Shown: piece by piece, positions 1 through 8,138 of the stretch
Layout of the letters: each line of letters begins with the position of its first letter
Numbering within the stretch: the first letter of the stretch is position 1
Translations under genes and position numbers: made by a program
NCBI GenBank assembly: GCA_003158365.1
Contig: PMIW01000194.1
Coordinates: 1-25,115 of the forward strand
Reading direction: 5' to 3'
Source of the DNA: Ignavibacteriota bacterium
GTDB lineage: Bacteria; Bacteroidota; Ignavibacteria; Tepidaquicellales; Tepidaquicellaceae
DNA length: 25,115 nucleotides
The notes under the pieces: model-generated
What the model was told of the DNA's origin: nothing
Database searches by the model: none
The model's input: the letters and a program-made list of their open reading frames with translations, nothing else

Positions 1-597
1 AAGAAAAAATGTTTTATCGTTGCGGGTTTTTGCGAGAGGGCAGAAGAAGATAAAACAGTATTTTATAATTCATCCATACTTGCTTATCCTGAAAATAAAT
101 TTGCGCTTTACAGAAAAATTCATCTTTTCTACGAGGAGAAAAATTTCTTCACGCCCGGAAACCTAAAGTTCAAAGTGGAAAAGATTTCAGGCGAGAGATT
201 CGGCGAGGTAAACGTCGGAATGATGATTTGCCTGGACTGGCTATTCCCGGAAGCAGCACGGACGCTGGCTCTTCAAGGAGCGCAGATTATCTGCCACCCT
301 TCAAATCTCGTGATGCCCTATTGCCAGAAAGCAATGTATGCGCGGGCAGTGGAAAACGGCGTGTTCTTAATTACCACAAACAGAATCGGCGAAGACGTAA
401 ACCACGGAAAAGAAGTCACGTTCACGGGAAAAAGCGTATTACTTTCTCCGCGCGGCGAGTATCTTGCAAAAGCAACAAAGGACACGGAAGAATGCATTAT
501 TGTTGATATTAACCCGGAAGATGCTAACGACAAAATGATAAATGAGTTTAACCATTTATTTAATGATAGGAGAAAAGATTTTTATTTTTTAAATTGA
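1..597 (+). CDS. Carbon-nitrogen hydrolase (nitrilase superfamily), 5' end cut off
   Basis: The reading frame is open from base 1 to the TGA at 595-597, so the gene starts before the window and 198 residues of its C-terminal part are present. A GTG at 175 is internal and is not the start. The visible part has the nitrilase Lys motif (RKIHLFYEEKNFFTPG, Lys39 of the fragment) and the nucleophile Cys motif (MMICLDWLFPE, Cys77). The N-terminal catalytic Glu would lie upstream. Members of this family hydrolyse amides or nitriles through a Glu-Lys-Cys triad in the cytoplasm, and the substrate cannot be read from this fragment. An omega-amidase or N-carbamoylputrescine amidase type is possible. The next gene is on the same strand 139 bases downstream, behind a long inverted repeat, so the two are probably not one operon. 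Confidence 0.9.
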   Translation, partial: KKKCFIVAGFCERAEEDKTVFYNSSILAYPENKFALYRKIHLFYEEKNFFTPGNLKFKVEKISGERFGEVNVGMMICLDWLFPEAARTLALQGAQIICHPSNLVMPYCQKAMYARAVENGVFLITTNRIGEDVNHGKEVTFTGKSVLLSPRGEYLAKATKDTEECIIVDINPEDANDKMINEFNHLFNDRRKDFYFLN

Positions 598-605
598 GAG
601 TAGAA

Positions 606-680
606 AGAAGTTAGAATATAGAAGTTAGAAGAAAAAACGCTCTAACACTCCCATATTCTAACTCCTATATTCTAACTTCT
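606..680. repeat. 25-bp near-perfect inverted repeat, possible terminator
   Basis: Bases 606-630 and 656-680 are inverted copies with 24 of 25 positions matching and a 25-base loop. Each arm is itself built from repeats of the word TTAGAA(G/T). A run of seven T follows at 689-695, eight bases after the stem, so on the + strand this could end transcription of the amidohydrolase gene. The same TTCTAACTTCT-like words recur before ccoNO near 16890-16950. Confidence 0.6.
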
Positions 681-736
681 AAATTCTGTTTTTTTGTCGT
701 GAACAAACTGTTTTAATAATTTAAATTTTAATAGTT

Positions 737-1525
737 ATGGCTGACACAAAAACCGCATTAATAACGGGCGCATCAGGAGGAATCGGGCTCGAACTTGCCA
801 AAATTTTTGCATCAAACGGTATTAACCTCATTATAGTATCAAGAAAAGTAATAGAACTTGCAAAGCTTGGAACGGAACTAAGCGCCAAGCACGGCATTTT
901 TGTGGAAGAGCTCGAAAAAGATTTATCAATTCCTGGTATCGCAAAAGAAATTTTCAACGAAGTAAATTCACAGAGCTTTAATGTAGATTATCTTGTCAAC
1001 AATGCAGGGTTTGGTGATTTCGGATTGTTCCAAGAGAGCGACTGGAGCAAACAAGAGCGTATGATAAACGTGAATATGCTTGCGCTTACTCATCTTACAA
1101 GGTTGTTTCTTCCTTCGATGGTAAAAAAAAGAAGCGGGAAAATCCTGAACGTGGCTTCCACAGCCGGTTTCCAGCCGGGACCGCTGATGTCGGTTTATTA
1201 CGCAACAAAAGCTTACGTGATTTCTTTTTCCGAAGCAATTGCAAACGAGCTTGCGGGAACAGGTGTTACCGTTACTGCATTATGCCCCGGTCCCACTAAA
1301 TCGGGTTTTCAAAAAGCCGCACACATTGAAAAATCCAATCTTGTAAACGGAAAAAATATCGCTTCCGCAAAAGAAGTTGCCGAGTTTGGTTACAAAGCAA
1401 TGATGAAAGGAAAACTTATAGCCGTTCACGGGTTCAAAAACAAAGAGCTTGCATTCCTCTCACACCACGCCCCGAAAAACATGGTGATTAAAACTGCGAG
1501 GAAACTGAACGAGACGAAAGCGTAA
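737..1525 (+). CDS. Short-chain dehydrogenase/reductase (SDR), 262 aa
   Basis: This is a classical SDR oxidoreductase using NAD(P)(H). The cofactor motif TGASGGIG is at residues 10-17, NNAG at 88-91, the catalytic Ser in VASTAGF (Ser141), and the YxxxK pair is Tyr154/Lys158, followed by a PG motif at 184-185. The whole catalytic tetrad is therefore present. The length is normal for the family. It resembles the DltE/YdfG-like group of cytoplasmic dehydrogenases, but substrate specificity cannot be read from sequence. No Shine-Dalgarno sequence precedes the ATG, as is common in this window. The gene stands between a large inverted repeat upstream and a convergent methyltransferase gene downstream, so it is probably transcribed alone. 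Confidence 0.93.
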   Translation: MADTKTALITGASGGIGLELAKIFASNGINLIIVSRKVIELAKLGTELSAKHGIFVEELEKDLSIPGIAKEIFNEVNSQSFNVDYLVNNAGFGDFGLFQESDWSKQERMINVNMLALTHLTRLFLPSMVKKRSGKILNVASTAGFQPGPLMSVYYATKAYVISFSEAIANELAGTGVTVTALCPGPTKSGFQKAAHIEKSNLVNGKNIASAKEVAEFGYKAMMKGKLIAVHGFKNKELAFLSHHAPKNMVIKTARKLNETKA

Positions 1526-1530
1526 TAAAG

Positions 1531-1615
1531 TTTATAGAGTTCGTTGAGTCTGTAGAGTCTATAGAGTAAGAACGTTGAAGTCTATATAGTCTTTAAAGTC
1601 TGTAGAGTGTATAGA
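1531..1615. repeat. Degenerate 9-10-nt tandem repeat (TAGAGTCT type)
   Basis: Right after the SDR stop codon the words TATAGAGT, GTTGAGT, TAGAGTCT and TATAGAGT follow one another at about 9-10-base spacing, with a less regular second half. A relative on the opposite strand lies at 22929-22972, in the spacer before marR. I see no coding potential. Confidence 0.55.
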
Positions 1616-1636
1616 AGGCAAAAAACACGTTTGTTA

Positions 1637-1700
1637 TTCCGGCGGGGTACCCCCTGGGTCAAGCTGGAAACATACTTTGTTCAGCGAAGCTAATCCAGCT
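1637..1700. repeat. GC-rich hairpin block with TTCAGCGAAGCTAA word
   Basis: In the convergent SDR/methyltransferase spacer, TTCCGGC (1637-1643) can pair with GCTGGAA (1663-1669) around a GGGGTACCCC palindrome (1644-1653). Alternatively AGCTGGA (1662-1668) can pair with TCCAGCT (1694-1700). Inside the second option sits TTCAGCGAAGCTAA (1680-1693), which recurs exactly, inverted, at 8181-8194. The block is much more GC-rich than its surroundings and could act as a two-way terminator or be a dispersed repeat. Confidence 0.5.
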
Positions 1701-1740
1701 ATAATGCCGCTTTTTCACATTGCACATATAAATTATACAA

Positions 1741-2520
1741 TTATTCGTGATATCCAACCAGGTACGTTACCTTAGTTCCTAATTTATTTTTTATTGTTCC
1801 CGATTTCCAGATATAATTTTTAGAAGTGGTAAGCTTTGTAAGTTCTATTAATTCTTCCGGATTATAGATTCTAAGCATCGATACAATCCCATCCGATAAA
1901 GCAAAAAACGGAATGAGTGGAATAATGTATGTATAAAAAACCCTGCTCCATTTGAACGGTTTAAAAAATAGCGAGCAGGCAAAAGTAAATATCGGGGTTG
2001 ATAAAAGCACACCGAAAATATAAAGCCACTTCCTCTCGGCTGCCTCGAATATTCCAATCGGAGCATTGCTGTCGACGGCGTTCTGCAGTACTTTTACAGC
2101 TGAGTTTTTATCGAAGTGATGAAATGAAGAAAAAATTGTTCTGAATCCATCGAGCTCTTTTGGTACATTCATTGCATCGACGGGTTTTTCACAGAATTCA
2201 ATTCTTCCTCCGGATTTCTTTTTTACATATTCCAGGGATTCAAGATTCGGAAATTTATCGCTTTGAATAACTTTATGTTTCCTGCCTGTTATCCTGTCGA
2301 GTTTACTGATTACCTGCATTGTCGCGCCTCCTCCTCCCGAGCATAAATCAAGTATTTCGGTTTTGCCCGATTTCGCCATGTATTCTTTGAGCATTTCCGC
2401 AACCGGGCTGTATAATCTGATAAGGCTTATAAAAAACCTCAAATAATCAGTAATCCCGTTTCTTACCTTTTCGGGGAATTTCTCAAGGTCTTCGAATTCG
2501 ATTAAGTGATAGCGGCGCAT
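1741..2520 (-). CDS. Class I SAM-dependent methyltransferase with hydrophobic C-terminal half, 259 aa
   Basis: The motif I loop LDLCSGGGGATMQV (about residues 57-70) is the S-adenosylmethionine-binding glycine-rich strand of class I methyltransferases. It is followed by an acidic motif II region (IQSDKFPN) and the motif IV-like stretch FSSFHHF. After about residue 160 there are two hydrophobic stretches (WLYIFGVLLSTPIFTFACSL and YTYIIPLIPFFALSDGIV), long enough to be membrane segments or an amphipathic lid, so the protein may associate with the membrane. The substrate is unknown; a lipid or quinone-like molecule would fit a membrane link but is only inference. The gene is convergent with the SDR and divergent from etfB. 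Confidence 0.85.
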   Translation of the reverse strand: MRRYHLIEFEDLEKFPEKVRNGITDYLRFFISLIRLYSPVAEMLKEYMAKSGKTEILDLCSGGGGATMQVISKLDRITGRKHKVIQSDKFPNLESLEYVKKKSGGRIEFCEKPVDAMNVPKELDGFRTIFSSFHHFDKNSAVKVLQNAVDSNAPIGIFEAAERKWLYIFGVLLSTPIFTFACSLFFKPFKWSRVFYTYIIPLIPFFALSDGIVSMLRIYNPEELIELTKLTTSKNYIWKSGTIKNKLGTKVTYLVGYHE

Positions 2521-2532
2521 GAAATATTTCTA

Positions 2533-2540
2533 CAAATATA
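2533..2540 (-). promoter_or_regulatory. Candidate -7 element for the methyltransferase gene
   Basis: On the minus strand the sequence is TATATTTG, matching the TAnnTTTG -7 consensus of Bacteroidota primary sigma factors, 12 bases upstream of the ATG. A TTG at a normal -33 spacing is not clear (the best is 25 bases away), so this call is tentative. If correct, the leader is very short. Confidence 0.35.
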
Positions 2541-2646
2541 GCAGAAACAATGTTAATAATATAAACAAAAAGGTGGCTTTAATGCATAATTAGCTCAACT
2601 TTCCCTATTGACGGTTTCCTTAACAAAAGGTATTTTAAAAGACCTT

Positions 2647-2654
2647 TAACTTTG
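2647..2654 (+). promoter_or_regulatory. Candidate -7 element for etfB
   Basis: TAACTTTG fits the TAnnTTTG consensus and ends 25 bases before the etfB ATG. The nearest upstream TTG (2608-2610) is too far for the usual spacing, so only the -7 part is supported. Confidence 0.35.
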
Positions 2655-2679
2655 ATATATTTACCAAATTTAATTTTTT

Positions 2680-3564
2680 ATGTATAACTCTATTGTATTA
2701 GTAAAACAGGTTCCTGACACTGCAAATATCTCAGGGAAAGTGATGAAGGACGACGGGACTGTAAACCGTGCAAAATTGCCCGCAATTTTCAACCAAGAGG
2801 ATAAAATTGCGCTGGAATTTGCACTTCAGGTAAAAGATAAATTCGGCGGAAAAGTTTCCGCTATTACTATGGGACCACCGCGCGCATCGGATATTCTTCG
2901 CGAATGTTTATATATGGGTGCCGATACGGTTTATTGCGTTACAGACAGGAAATTCGCAGGTGCGGATACTCTTGCAACGTCTTATGTTTTAAGTGAAGCA
3001 ATTAAAAAAATCGGGAAATTCGATATTATATTTGGCGGCAGGCAGGCAATAGACGGCGATACGGCACAGGTAGGACCGCAGACAGCCGAGAAACTCGGAA
3101 TTCCGCAAATTACATATGCAGAAGAAATCCTTGAGCTTAAGGACAGGAAAATAAAAATAAAAAGAAAAATTGACGGCGGATTCGAAATAGTCGAATGTGA
3201 ATTGCCCGTGCTTATTACAGTATTAAAAGGCGCGGCAGAGCCGCGACCTTTCAGTTCAAAAAGACTGATGGCATATAAGGGTGCAAAATCACTTTCAGAT
3301 TTGGAAAAAATGGCTGAAGGAAATTCGCTTTTATATGTTGATAATCTTGTACAGGAATATAAAGAAAGAAATATTTTTATAGAAACGCTTACAACGGATG
3401 ATATCGATGTTGACCCGGAAAGATGCGGAGTGAAAGGCTCTCCGACAAAGGTGCACAAAGTTGAATCGGTTGTGCTTGCCGGAGGCAAACACGAATCAAT
3501 CGAGCCGACGAAAGACGGGATTTCGAAACTGGTGGATAAGCTTATTGAAGACAGGATTTTTTAA
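2680..3564 (+). CDS. etfB: Electron transfer flavoprotein, beta subunit
   Basis: EtfB forms a heterodimer with EtfA and accepts electrons from acyl-CoA dehydrogenases. The N-terminal VKQVPDT motif and the signature GRQAIDGDTAQVGPQ (Gly120 to Gln134) identify the family. The DGDTAQVGP form is typical of the Fix/bifurcating-type beta subunits that hold a second FAD, whereas mitochondrial-type subunits bind AMP there; this is family knowledge and not proof of bifurcation. At 294 residues it is about 35 longer than short members. etfA and an acyl-CoA dehydrogenase follow on the same strand, which fixes the role. The gap to etfA is unusually long (155 bases). Confidence 0.97.
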   Translation: MYNSIVLVKQVPDTANISGKVMKDDGTVNRAKLPAIFNQEDKIALEFALQVKDKFGGKVSAITMGPPRASDILRECLYMGADTVYCVTDRKFAGADTLATSYVLSEAIKKIGKFDIIFGGRQAIDGDTAQVGPQTAEKLGIPQITYAEEILELKDRKIKIKRKIDGGFEIVECELPVLITVLKGAAEPRPFSSKRLMAYKGAKSLSDLEKMAEGNSLLYVDNLVQEYKERNIFIETLTTDDIDVDPERCGVKGSPTKVHKVESVVLAGGKHESIEPTKDGISKLVDKLIEDRIF

Positions 3565-3689
3565 TTAGTAATGAATAATAAAGAGCGAAATGTTTTGTGA
3601 TCCTGGAATTTTTAAATTTGAATATTAATTAAATATAATAATAAAAAATTCGTGATGTGTAAATTGTTTAGATTTAATTAGTCTATTCG

Positions 3690-3711
3690 CGATTGACGAT
3701 TCACGATTGAC
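3690..3711. repeat. CGATTGAC direct repeat in the etfB-etfA spacer
   Basis: CGATTGAC occurs at 3690-3697 and again at 3704-3711, fourteen bases apart, with CGATTCA-like sequence between them. It ends eight bases before the etfA ATG. It is one of several short-period repeat blocks found in spacers of this window. Confidence 0.45.
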
Positions 3712-3719
3712 AAAAAAGT

Positions 3720-4733
3720 ATGAGTAAACCACAAGTCTGGGTATTTATCGAGCAAAGAAGCGGAAAAGCTGCAGATGTTAGCTTTGAGCTTCTAAGCAAA
3801 GGACGAAAACTCGCCGATAGTATGGGCGGTATATTGAAATCAATAGTAATAGGGCACAATGTAAAAGACATAGCAGTAGAAACTTTTAATTACGGAGTTG
3901 AAGAAAGCTACCTGATTGACAGTCCCGAGTTATTTTATTACAGGACCCTGCCTTACAGCAGGATTCTGGATGATTTGATTCACAAGGAAGTTCCGCGTAT
4001 AGTTTTATTTGGTGCGACAGTTATCGGAAGAGACCTTGCACCTCACGTTGCCTCAAGCACGAAAAGCGGGCTGACAGCGGACTGCACCGATTTAAAAATC
4101 TCGGATGTTACGTATCTTAACAAACCGTTTAAAAATTTACTTCTGCAAATAAGGCCTGCATTTGGCGGAAATATAATTGCTACAATTATTACTCCCGATG
4201 TGCCTGTTCAGATGGCAACTGTGCGTGAAGGCGTAATGGAAATGCACAGGTTCGATAAACCGAATGAAATTAAAATAAAAGAAATTCCTTTCAAGCCGAC
4301 AAAGATGGACGATGTGCTGAAGGTAATCGAACAGCACAGGGAAGAAAGCAAAGTAAATCTTAAAGGCGCCCCGATCATAGTTGCGGGCGGATACGGACTC
4401 GGCTCGAAAGCAAATTTCAACCTGCTTTATGAACTTGCCAAAGCAATAGGCGGCGAAGTAGCTGGAAGCCGCGCCGCAGTAGATGCGGGATTCATCACTT
4501 CCGAAAGGCAGGTAGGACAAACAGGCGTTACGGTAAGACCAAAATTATATATTGCAGTCGGTATCTCCGGTGCAATTCAGCATCGCGCGGGAATGCAGGA
4601 ATCGAATAAAATAATAGCGATAAATAATGACCCCGAAGCACCGATTTTTGATATCAGCCATTACGGAATAGTCGGAGATGCGATGGATATTATTCCGAAA
4701 TTTATCGAAACATATAAACATAAACTGAAATAA
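3720..4733 (+). CDS. etfA: Electron transfer flavoprotein, alpha subunit
   Basis: EtfA carries the electron-transferring FAD. The C-terminal FAD domain is complete: GSRAAVDAGF (249-258), RQVGQTGVTV (263-272), YIAVGISGAIQHRAGM (277-292) and INNDPEAPIFD (301-311). RPAFGGN (145-151) in the N-terminal domain is a common motif of the Fix/bifurcating-type group. The length of 337 residues is normal. The gene lies between etfB and an acyl-CoA dehydrogenase that begins 4 bases after its stop codon, so the latter two are almost surely co-transcribed. The natural electron acceptor (an ETF:quinone oxidoreductase) is not encoded in this window. Confidence 0.97.
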   Translation: MSKPQVWVFIEQRSGKAADVSFELLSKGRKLADSMGGILKSIVIGHNVKDIAVETFNYGVEESYLIDSPELFYYRTLPYSRILDDLIHKEVPRIVLFGATVIGRDLAPHVASSTKSGLTADCTDLKISDVTYLNKPFKNLLLQIRPAFGGNIIATIITPDVPVQMATVREGVMEMHRFDKPNEIKIKEIPFKPTKMDDVLKVIEQHREESKVNLKGAPIIVAGGYGLGSKANFNLLYELAKAIGGEVAGSRAAVDAGFITSERQVGQTGVTVRPKLYIAVGISGAIQHRAGMQESNKIIAINNDPEAPIFDISHYGIVGDAMDIIPKFIETYKHKLK

Positions 4734-4737
4734 GAAT

Positions 4738-6459
4738 ATGCCAAACTTTTTCACCGAAAACCCCGATATACAATTTCACTTCAACCGTCTTAACTTTGAA
4801 GAAATTGTAAATATGATAGAAGATAATTATGAAGAATCCAAAATACATAATTATGCCCCGTTAAATTACGAAGACGCAATCGAAAACTATAAAAAGGTAC
4901 TAGAAGTAGTCGGAGACATAACAGGTAATTTTATTGCGCAGCGTGCTGCAGATGTTGACCACGAAGGAGCGCAGTATAATGAAGGCATAGTTGATTATGC
5001 AAAAGGCACGCAGGAAAATCTCGATATGCTTTCAAAAGCAGACCTTATGGGAATGGTTCTTCCCCGCAAGTACGGCGGATTGAATTTTCCATTTACAATT
5101 TACCTGATGGCAACTGAAATGATTTCACACGCAGATGCATCACTTATGAATATTTTCGGCTTACAGGATATTGGAGCCATGATAGCTAAATACGGAGAAG
5201 ATGACCAGAAACAGGAATTCATTCCGAAGTTTACAACGGGCGAATATACAGGCGCAATGGCACTCACAGAACCTGACGCAGGCTCCGACCTGCAGGCAGT
5301 AAAAATGCAGGCATACCAGGACGAAAAAGGGCAGTGGTTTTTAAGAGGAATGAAAAGGTTTATCACAAACGGCAACGCGCATGTACATCTTGTACTTGCA
5401 CGCTCGGAAGCCGGGACAAAAGACGGAAGAGGGTTGAGCATGTTTGCATGTTACGGAGATGAAACCGTGAAAGTAAGAAGAATAGAAAACAAGCTCGGAA
5501 TACACGGCTCGCCGACCTGTGAACTCCAGTTCAACGATACACCCGCGCAGCTTGTCGGACAGAGAAAATTCGGACTGATTAAATATGTTTTTGATTTAAT
5601 GTTCAGGGCAAGAATGGGAGTCTCGGCACAGGCTCTCGGAATTTCGCAGGCTGCATTCGACGAAGCACTTATGTACGCAAAAGACAGAGTGCAGTTCGGA
5701 AAAGCAATTTACAATATTCCCGCCGTGTCGAATTTGCTAATCGATATGAGGGTATCACTCGAAAGCAACCGCTCTCTGATGTATGCCGCCGCAAAAGTGG
5801 TAGACAGGAAGGAAAGACTTGAAGAAGTAATCGACCGCGCCAGGAAAGCGGGAAAATCCATAACCGATTTGAATATTGAACTGAAGGCGGTTAACAAAGT
5901 TGCAAATTTCCTTACACCTATAACAAAACTCGTATTAACGGAATCCGCAAATAAAATAACTTACGACTCGCTTCAGATTCACGGCGGGACGGGGTACATG
6001 AAGGAATTTCGTGTCGAGCGTCTTGCACGTGATGCGAGAATCACGAATATTTACGAAGGAACCTCTCAACTGCAGGTTGTTGCTGCTATAAGCGGGGTGC
6101 TGAATGATGTGCTTAAAGATTATTTTGATAAAAGGGAAAAGAAAGAATATGCGGGAGGCTTATCCGTACTCGCAAACCATCTGAAAGAAATCCGTGAAAT
6201 TCTGTACGATGCACTGAAATATGTTGCAGGTAAAAAAGATACAGGCTTCCAGGACGTTGCGGCAAAAGAACTTGTCGAGCTATACACATTCATGTATGTC
6301 GGATATCTTTTACTTGACGAAGCCGAAGAAAACCAGAAGAAAAGATTTATTGCGAACAGGTATATACTAAACGCTCTTGCAAATTCCAGAAAAAACTCGG
6401 AACTGATAAAAAGCGAAACATATTCCGACATTCTGCACCTTGACGAAATTGTAAAATAA
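4738..6459 (+). CDS. Acyl-CoA dehydrogenase family protein, long form (573 aa)
   Basis: This flavoenzyme oxidises an acyl-CoA to the 2-enoyl-CoA and hands electrons to ETF. The family signatures are ALTEPDAGSD (175-184), the FITNG loop (208-212), RVQFGKAI (317-324), QIHGGTGY (413-420) and IYEGTSQLQ (438-446), where Glu440 is the expected catalytic base. Classical members have about 380 residues; this one carries roughly 60 extra residues at the N terminus (starting MPNFFTENPDIQFH) and a helical C-terminal extension of about 110, as in the FadE/DmdC-like long group. Its position directly behind etfA indicates a dedicated electron acceptor. Chain-length preference cannot be determined. Confidence 0.95.
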   Translation: MPNFFTENPDIQFHFNRLNFEEIVNMIEDNYEESKIHNYAPLNYEDAIENYKKVLEVVGDITGNFIAQRAADVDHEGAQYNEGIVDYAKGTQENLDMLSKADLMGMVLPRKYGGLNFPFTIYLMATEMISHADASLMNIFGLQDIGAMIAKYGEDDQKQEFIPKFTTGEYTGAMALTEPDAGSDLQAVKMQAYQDEKGQWFLRGMKRFITNGNAHVHLVLARSEAGTKDGRGLSMFACYGDETVKVRRIENKLGIHGSPTCELQFNDTPAQLVGQRKFGLIKYVFDLMFRARMGVSAQALGISQAAFDEALMYAKDRVQFGKAIYNIPAVSNLLIDMRVSLESNRSLMYAAAKVVDRKERLEEVIDRARKAGKSITDLNIELKAVNKVANFLTPITKLVLTESANKITYDSLQIHGGTGYMKEFRVERLARDARITNIYEGTSQLQVVAAISGVLNDVLKDYFDKREKKEYAGGLSVLANHLKEIREILYDALKYVAGKKDTGFQDVAAKELVELYTFMYVGYLLLDEAEENQKKRFIANRYILNALANSRKNSELIKSETYSDILHLDEIVK

Positions 6460-6465
6460 TTTTTT

Positions 6466-6498
6466 TGCCACGGAGGTAACGGAGAAAGCGGAGGGGGG
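6466..6498. repeat. ACGGAG-type short tandem repeat
   Basis: Just after the acyl-CoA dehydrogenase stop codon, CACGGAG, AACGGAG and GCGGAGG follow at about 9-10-base spacing. This is the third block in the window with a GAG core repeating at that period. I see no gene in it. Confidence 0.45.
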
Positions 6499-6537
6499 AA
6501 CTAAATATTTCGAAATTATAAAATTCATATAAATATC

Positions 6538-6735
6538 ATGTTCTATTACAGAATTTTTGACGATAAGGAAGAACTGAACTTTTTCAAAAGTTCATTAGCG
6601 TACAGCAGGATTCGCGAACTTATGGCGGAATACGAAAAATCACACCAGGAATATATTAATAAGGATTTCATCAGCTACCTTAAAGAGCATGACCCCGAAG
6701 CAGAAATAATCGAGGTCACGAATATATACTATTAA
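6538..6735 (+). CDS. Small hypothetical protein, 65 aa
   Basis: I do not recognise this protein. It is short, soluble, charged and rich in Tyr, Glu and Lys, starting MFYYRIFDDKEELNFF and ending EIIEVTNIYY, with a central stretch likely to form a helix (IRELMAEYEKSHQEYI). There is no signal peptide or membrane segment. It sits on the same strand 78 bases after the acyl-CoA dehydrogenase and 29 bases before the histidine kinase, and its composition resembles its neighbours, so it is probably a real gene in their transcription unit. It might be a partner of the kinase, but nothing in the sequence shows this. Confidence 0.6.
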   Translation: MFYYRIFDDKEELNFFKSSLAYSRIRELMAEYEKSHQEYINKDFISYLKEHDPEAEIIEVTNIYY

Positions 6736-6764
6736 TTCAGTACAGCTCTTTAACGATAACACTA

Positions 6765-8138
6765 ATGATTAATCTTATTCCCAAACATACATACGATTAC
6801 AAGGAACTCTGGCTGTTAATCAGAAAAAGAAACAGCTGGCTTGTGAACCTGCGCTATTTTGCGTTCCTGTTCCTGCTTTTCTTTCTTGTGATATCAAAGT
6901 TTATTTTCAGGCTCGGATACACGAATGAACAATTTTATACTTTAATCATTCTTTCTTTTTGTGTTTTAACATACAACCTTTTATTAAATTTAATATCTAA
7001 TTCCCGATTTGTAAAAGACAGTCCGTCAGGTATTAACCCTATTGTAATTTCTCTTATCCAGATCCAGCTCGATTTATTAATGCTTGGATTAATAGTTTAT
7101 TATACCGGCGGAATTGAAAGCCCTTTCTATATTTTTTTCATATTCCACATGATAATCGGAAGCATGATTCTTCCCGGATATGTAATTTATACGATTGCCG
7201 GTATCATTGTGGTCAGCTTTTATTTTCTGTCTCTGTGTGAATATTACGGAATAATCGCACACTATGGTGTAAGCGGATTGCTGAACACCCCGATTTACAA
7301 TAATCTTGATTATGTGGTAATATTTTCTACTGCTTTCGGGGTGATGATGGTTGTAAGCGTATTCCTTGCAAACTCCATTACAAGCGCACTTTACAGACGG
7401 GAACAGGATTTGAAAACCACTCTCGATAAGCTGAACAATGCGGAAAAAATAAAACAGAAATATATCATGGGTGTCGTGCACGAAATCAAAAGTCCCATCG
7501 CCGCCGTGCAGTCATTTCTTGATTTAATAATTGAAAAATACGCGGGTCCGGTTTCGGAAAATGTCGAAGACAAATTAATAAAGGCCCGTCACCGCTCCGA
7601 TGAAGCGATACAAATCATAAATGATGTTCTTTATATTTCGAGGTTAAAATTACTCGGCGAAATAGATAAAACAGATGTTGATATAACGGAAGTTTTAAAC
7701 AATATATTGTCTAAAAGAATAATTCAGGCTAAAGCAAAAAATATTTCATTAACGTTTAAGGATAACAGGGAAGAAAAGAAAAATATTCAGGGAGATAAAA
7801 ATCTTCTAGAAATTGCCTTTTCAAATTTGATAGGCAACTCTGTTAAATACACGGGAGAAGGCGGAAGAATTGAGATTGTTTTATCCGGCGGCAAGGAAAA
7901 AACTGAAGTTGAAGTATGTGATAACGGTATCGGCATTCCCGAGGAAGATAAAGGAAGAATATTTTCCGAATTTTTCAGGGCATCAAACGTAAAACACAAA
8001 ATACACGAAGGTACCGGCACGGGACTTTCCGTGGTCAAGCAAATCATCGAACAGCACAGAGGAATCATCACATTCGAAAGCCCATCAAGGCTTGCGGATG
8101 ATAAAGGACGAGGAACTTCCTTCAATGTAGAATTATGA
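6765..8138 (+). CDS. Membrane sensor histidine kinase, six helices, no periplasmic domain
   Basis: The N-terminal 205 residues hold about six membrane segments (near 30-47, 57-77, 93-113, 118-138, 140-160 and 182-203) joined by short loops, so the signal is probably sensed in or at the membrane. A short linker leads to a HisKA domain with the phosphoacceptor in VVHEIKSP (His239). The ATPase domain is complete: N box NLIGNSVKYT (354-363), G1 DNGIGIP (386-392), F box IFSEFF (399-404) and G2 GTGTGLSVV (416-424). No response regulator gene is adjacent, so this is an orphan kinase. It is in the same run of genes as etfBA and the acyl-CoA dehydrogenase, but a control link is not shown. Confidence 0.93.
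   Translation: MINLIPKHTYDYKELWLLIRKRNSWLVNLRYFAFLFLLFFLVISKFIFRLGYTNEQFYTLIILSFCVLTYNLLLNLISNSRFVKDSPSGINPIVISLIQIQLDLLMLGLIVYYTGGIESPFYIFFIFHMIIGSMILPGYVIYTIAGIIVVSFYFLSLCEYYGIIAHYGVSGLLNTPIYNNLDYVVIFSTAFGVMMVVSVFLANSITSALYRREQDLKTTLDKLNNAEKIKQKYIMGVVHEIKSPIAAVQSFLDLIIEKYAGPVSENVEDKLIKARHRSDEAIQIINDVLYISRLKLLGEIDKTDVDITEVLNNILSKRIIQAKAKNISLTFKDNREEKKNIQGDKNLLEIAFSNLIGNSVKYTGEGGRIEIVLSGGKEKTEVEVCDNGIGIPEEDKGRIFSEFFRASNVKHKIHEGTGTGLSVVKQIIEQHRGIITFESPSRLADDKGRGTSFNVEL

Noticed and set aside
175..597. GTG at 175 as the start of the amidohydrolase
   Set aside because: The frame stays open to base 1 and encodes the conserved Lys motif upstream, so the gene is truncated by the window edge.
600..720. 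CRISPR-like or phage attachment repeat
   Set aside because: There are only two inverted arms, no regular spacers and no cas or integrase genes.
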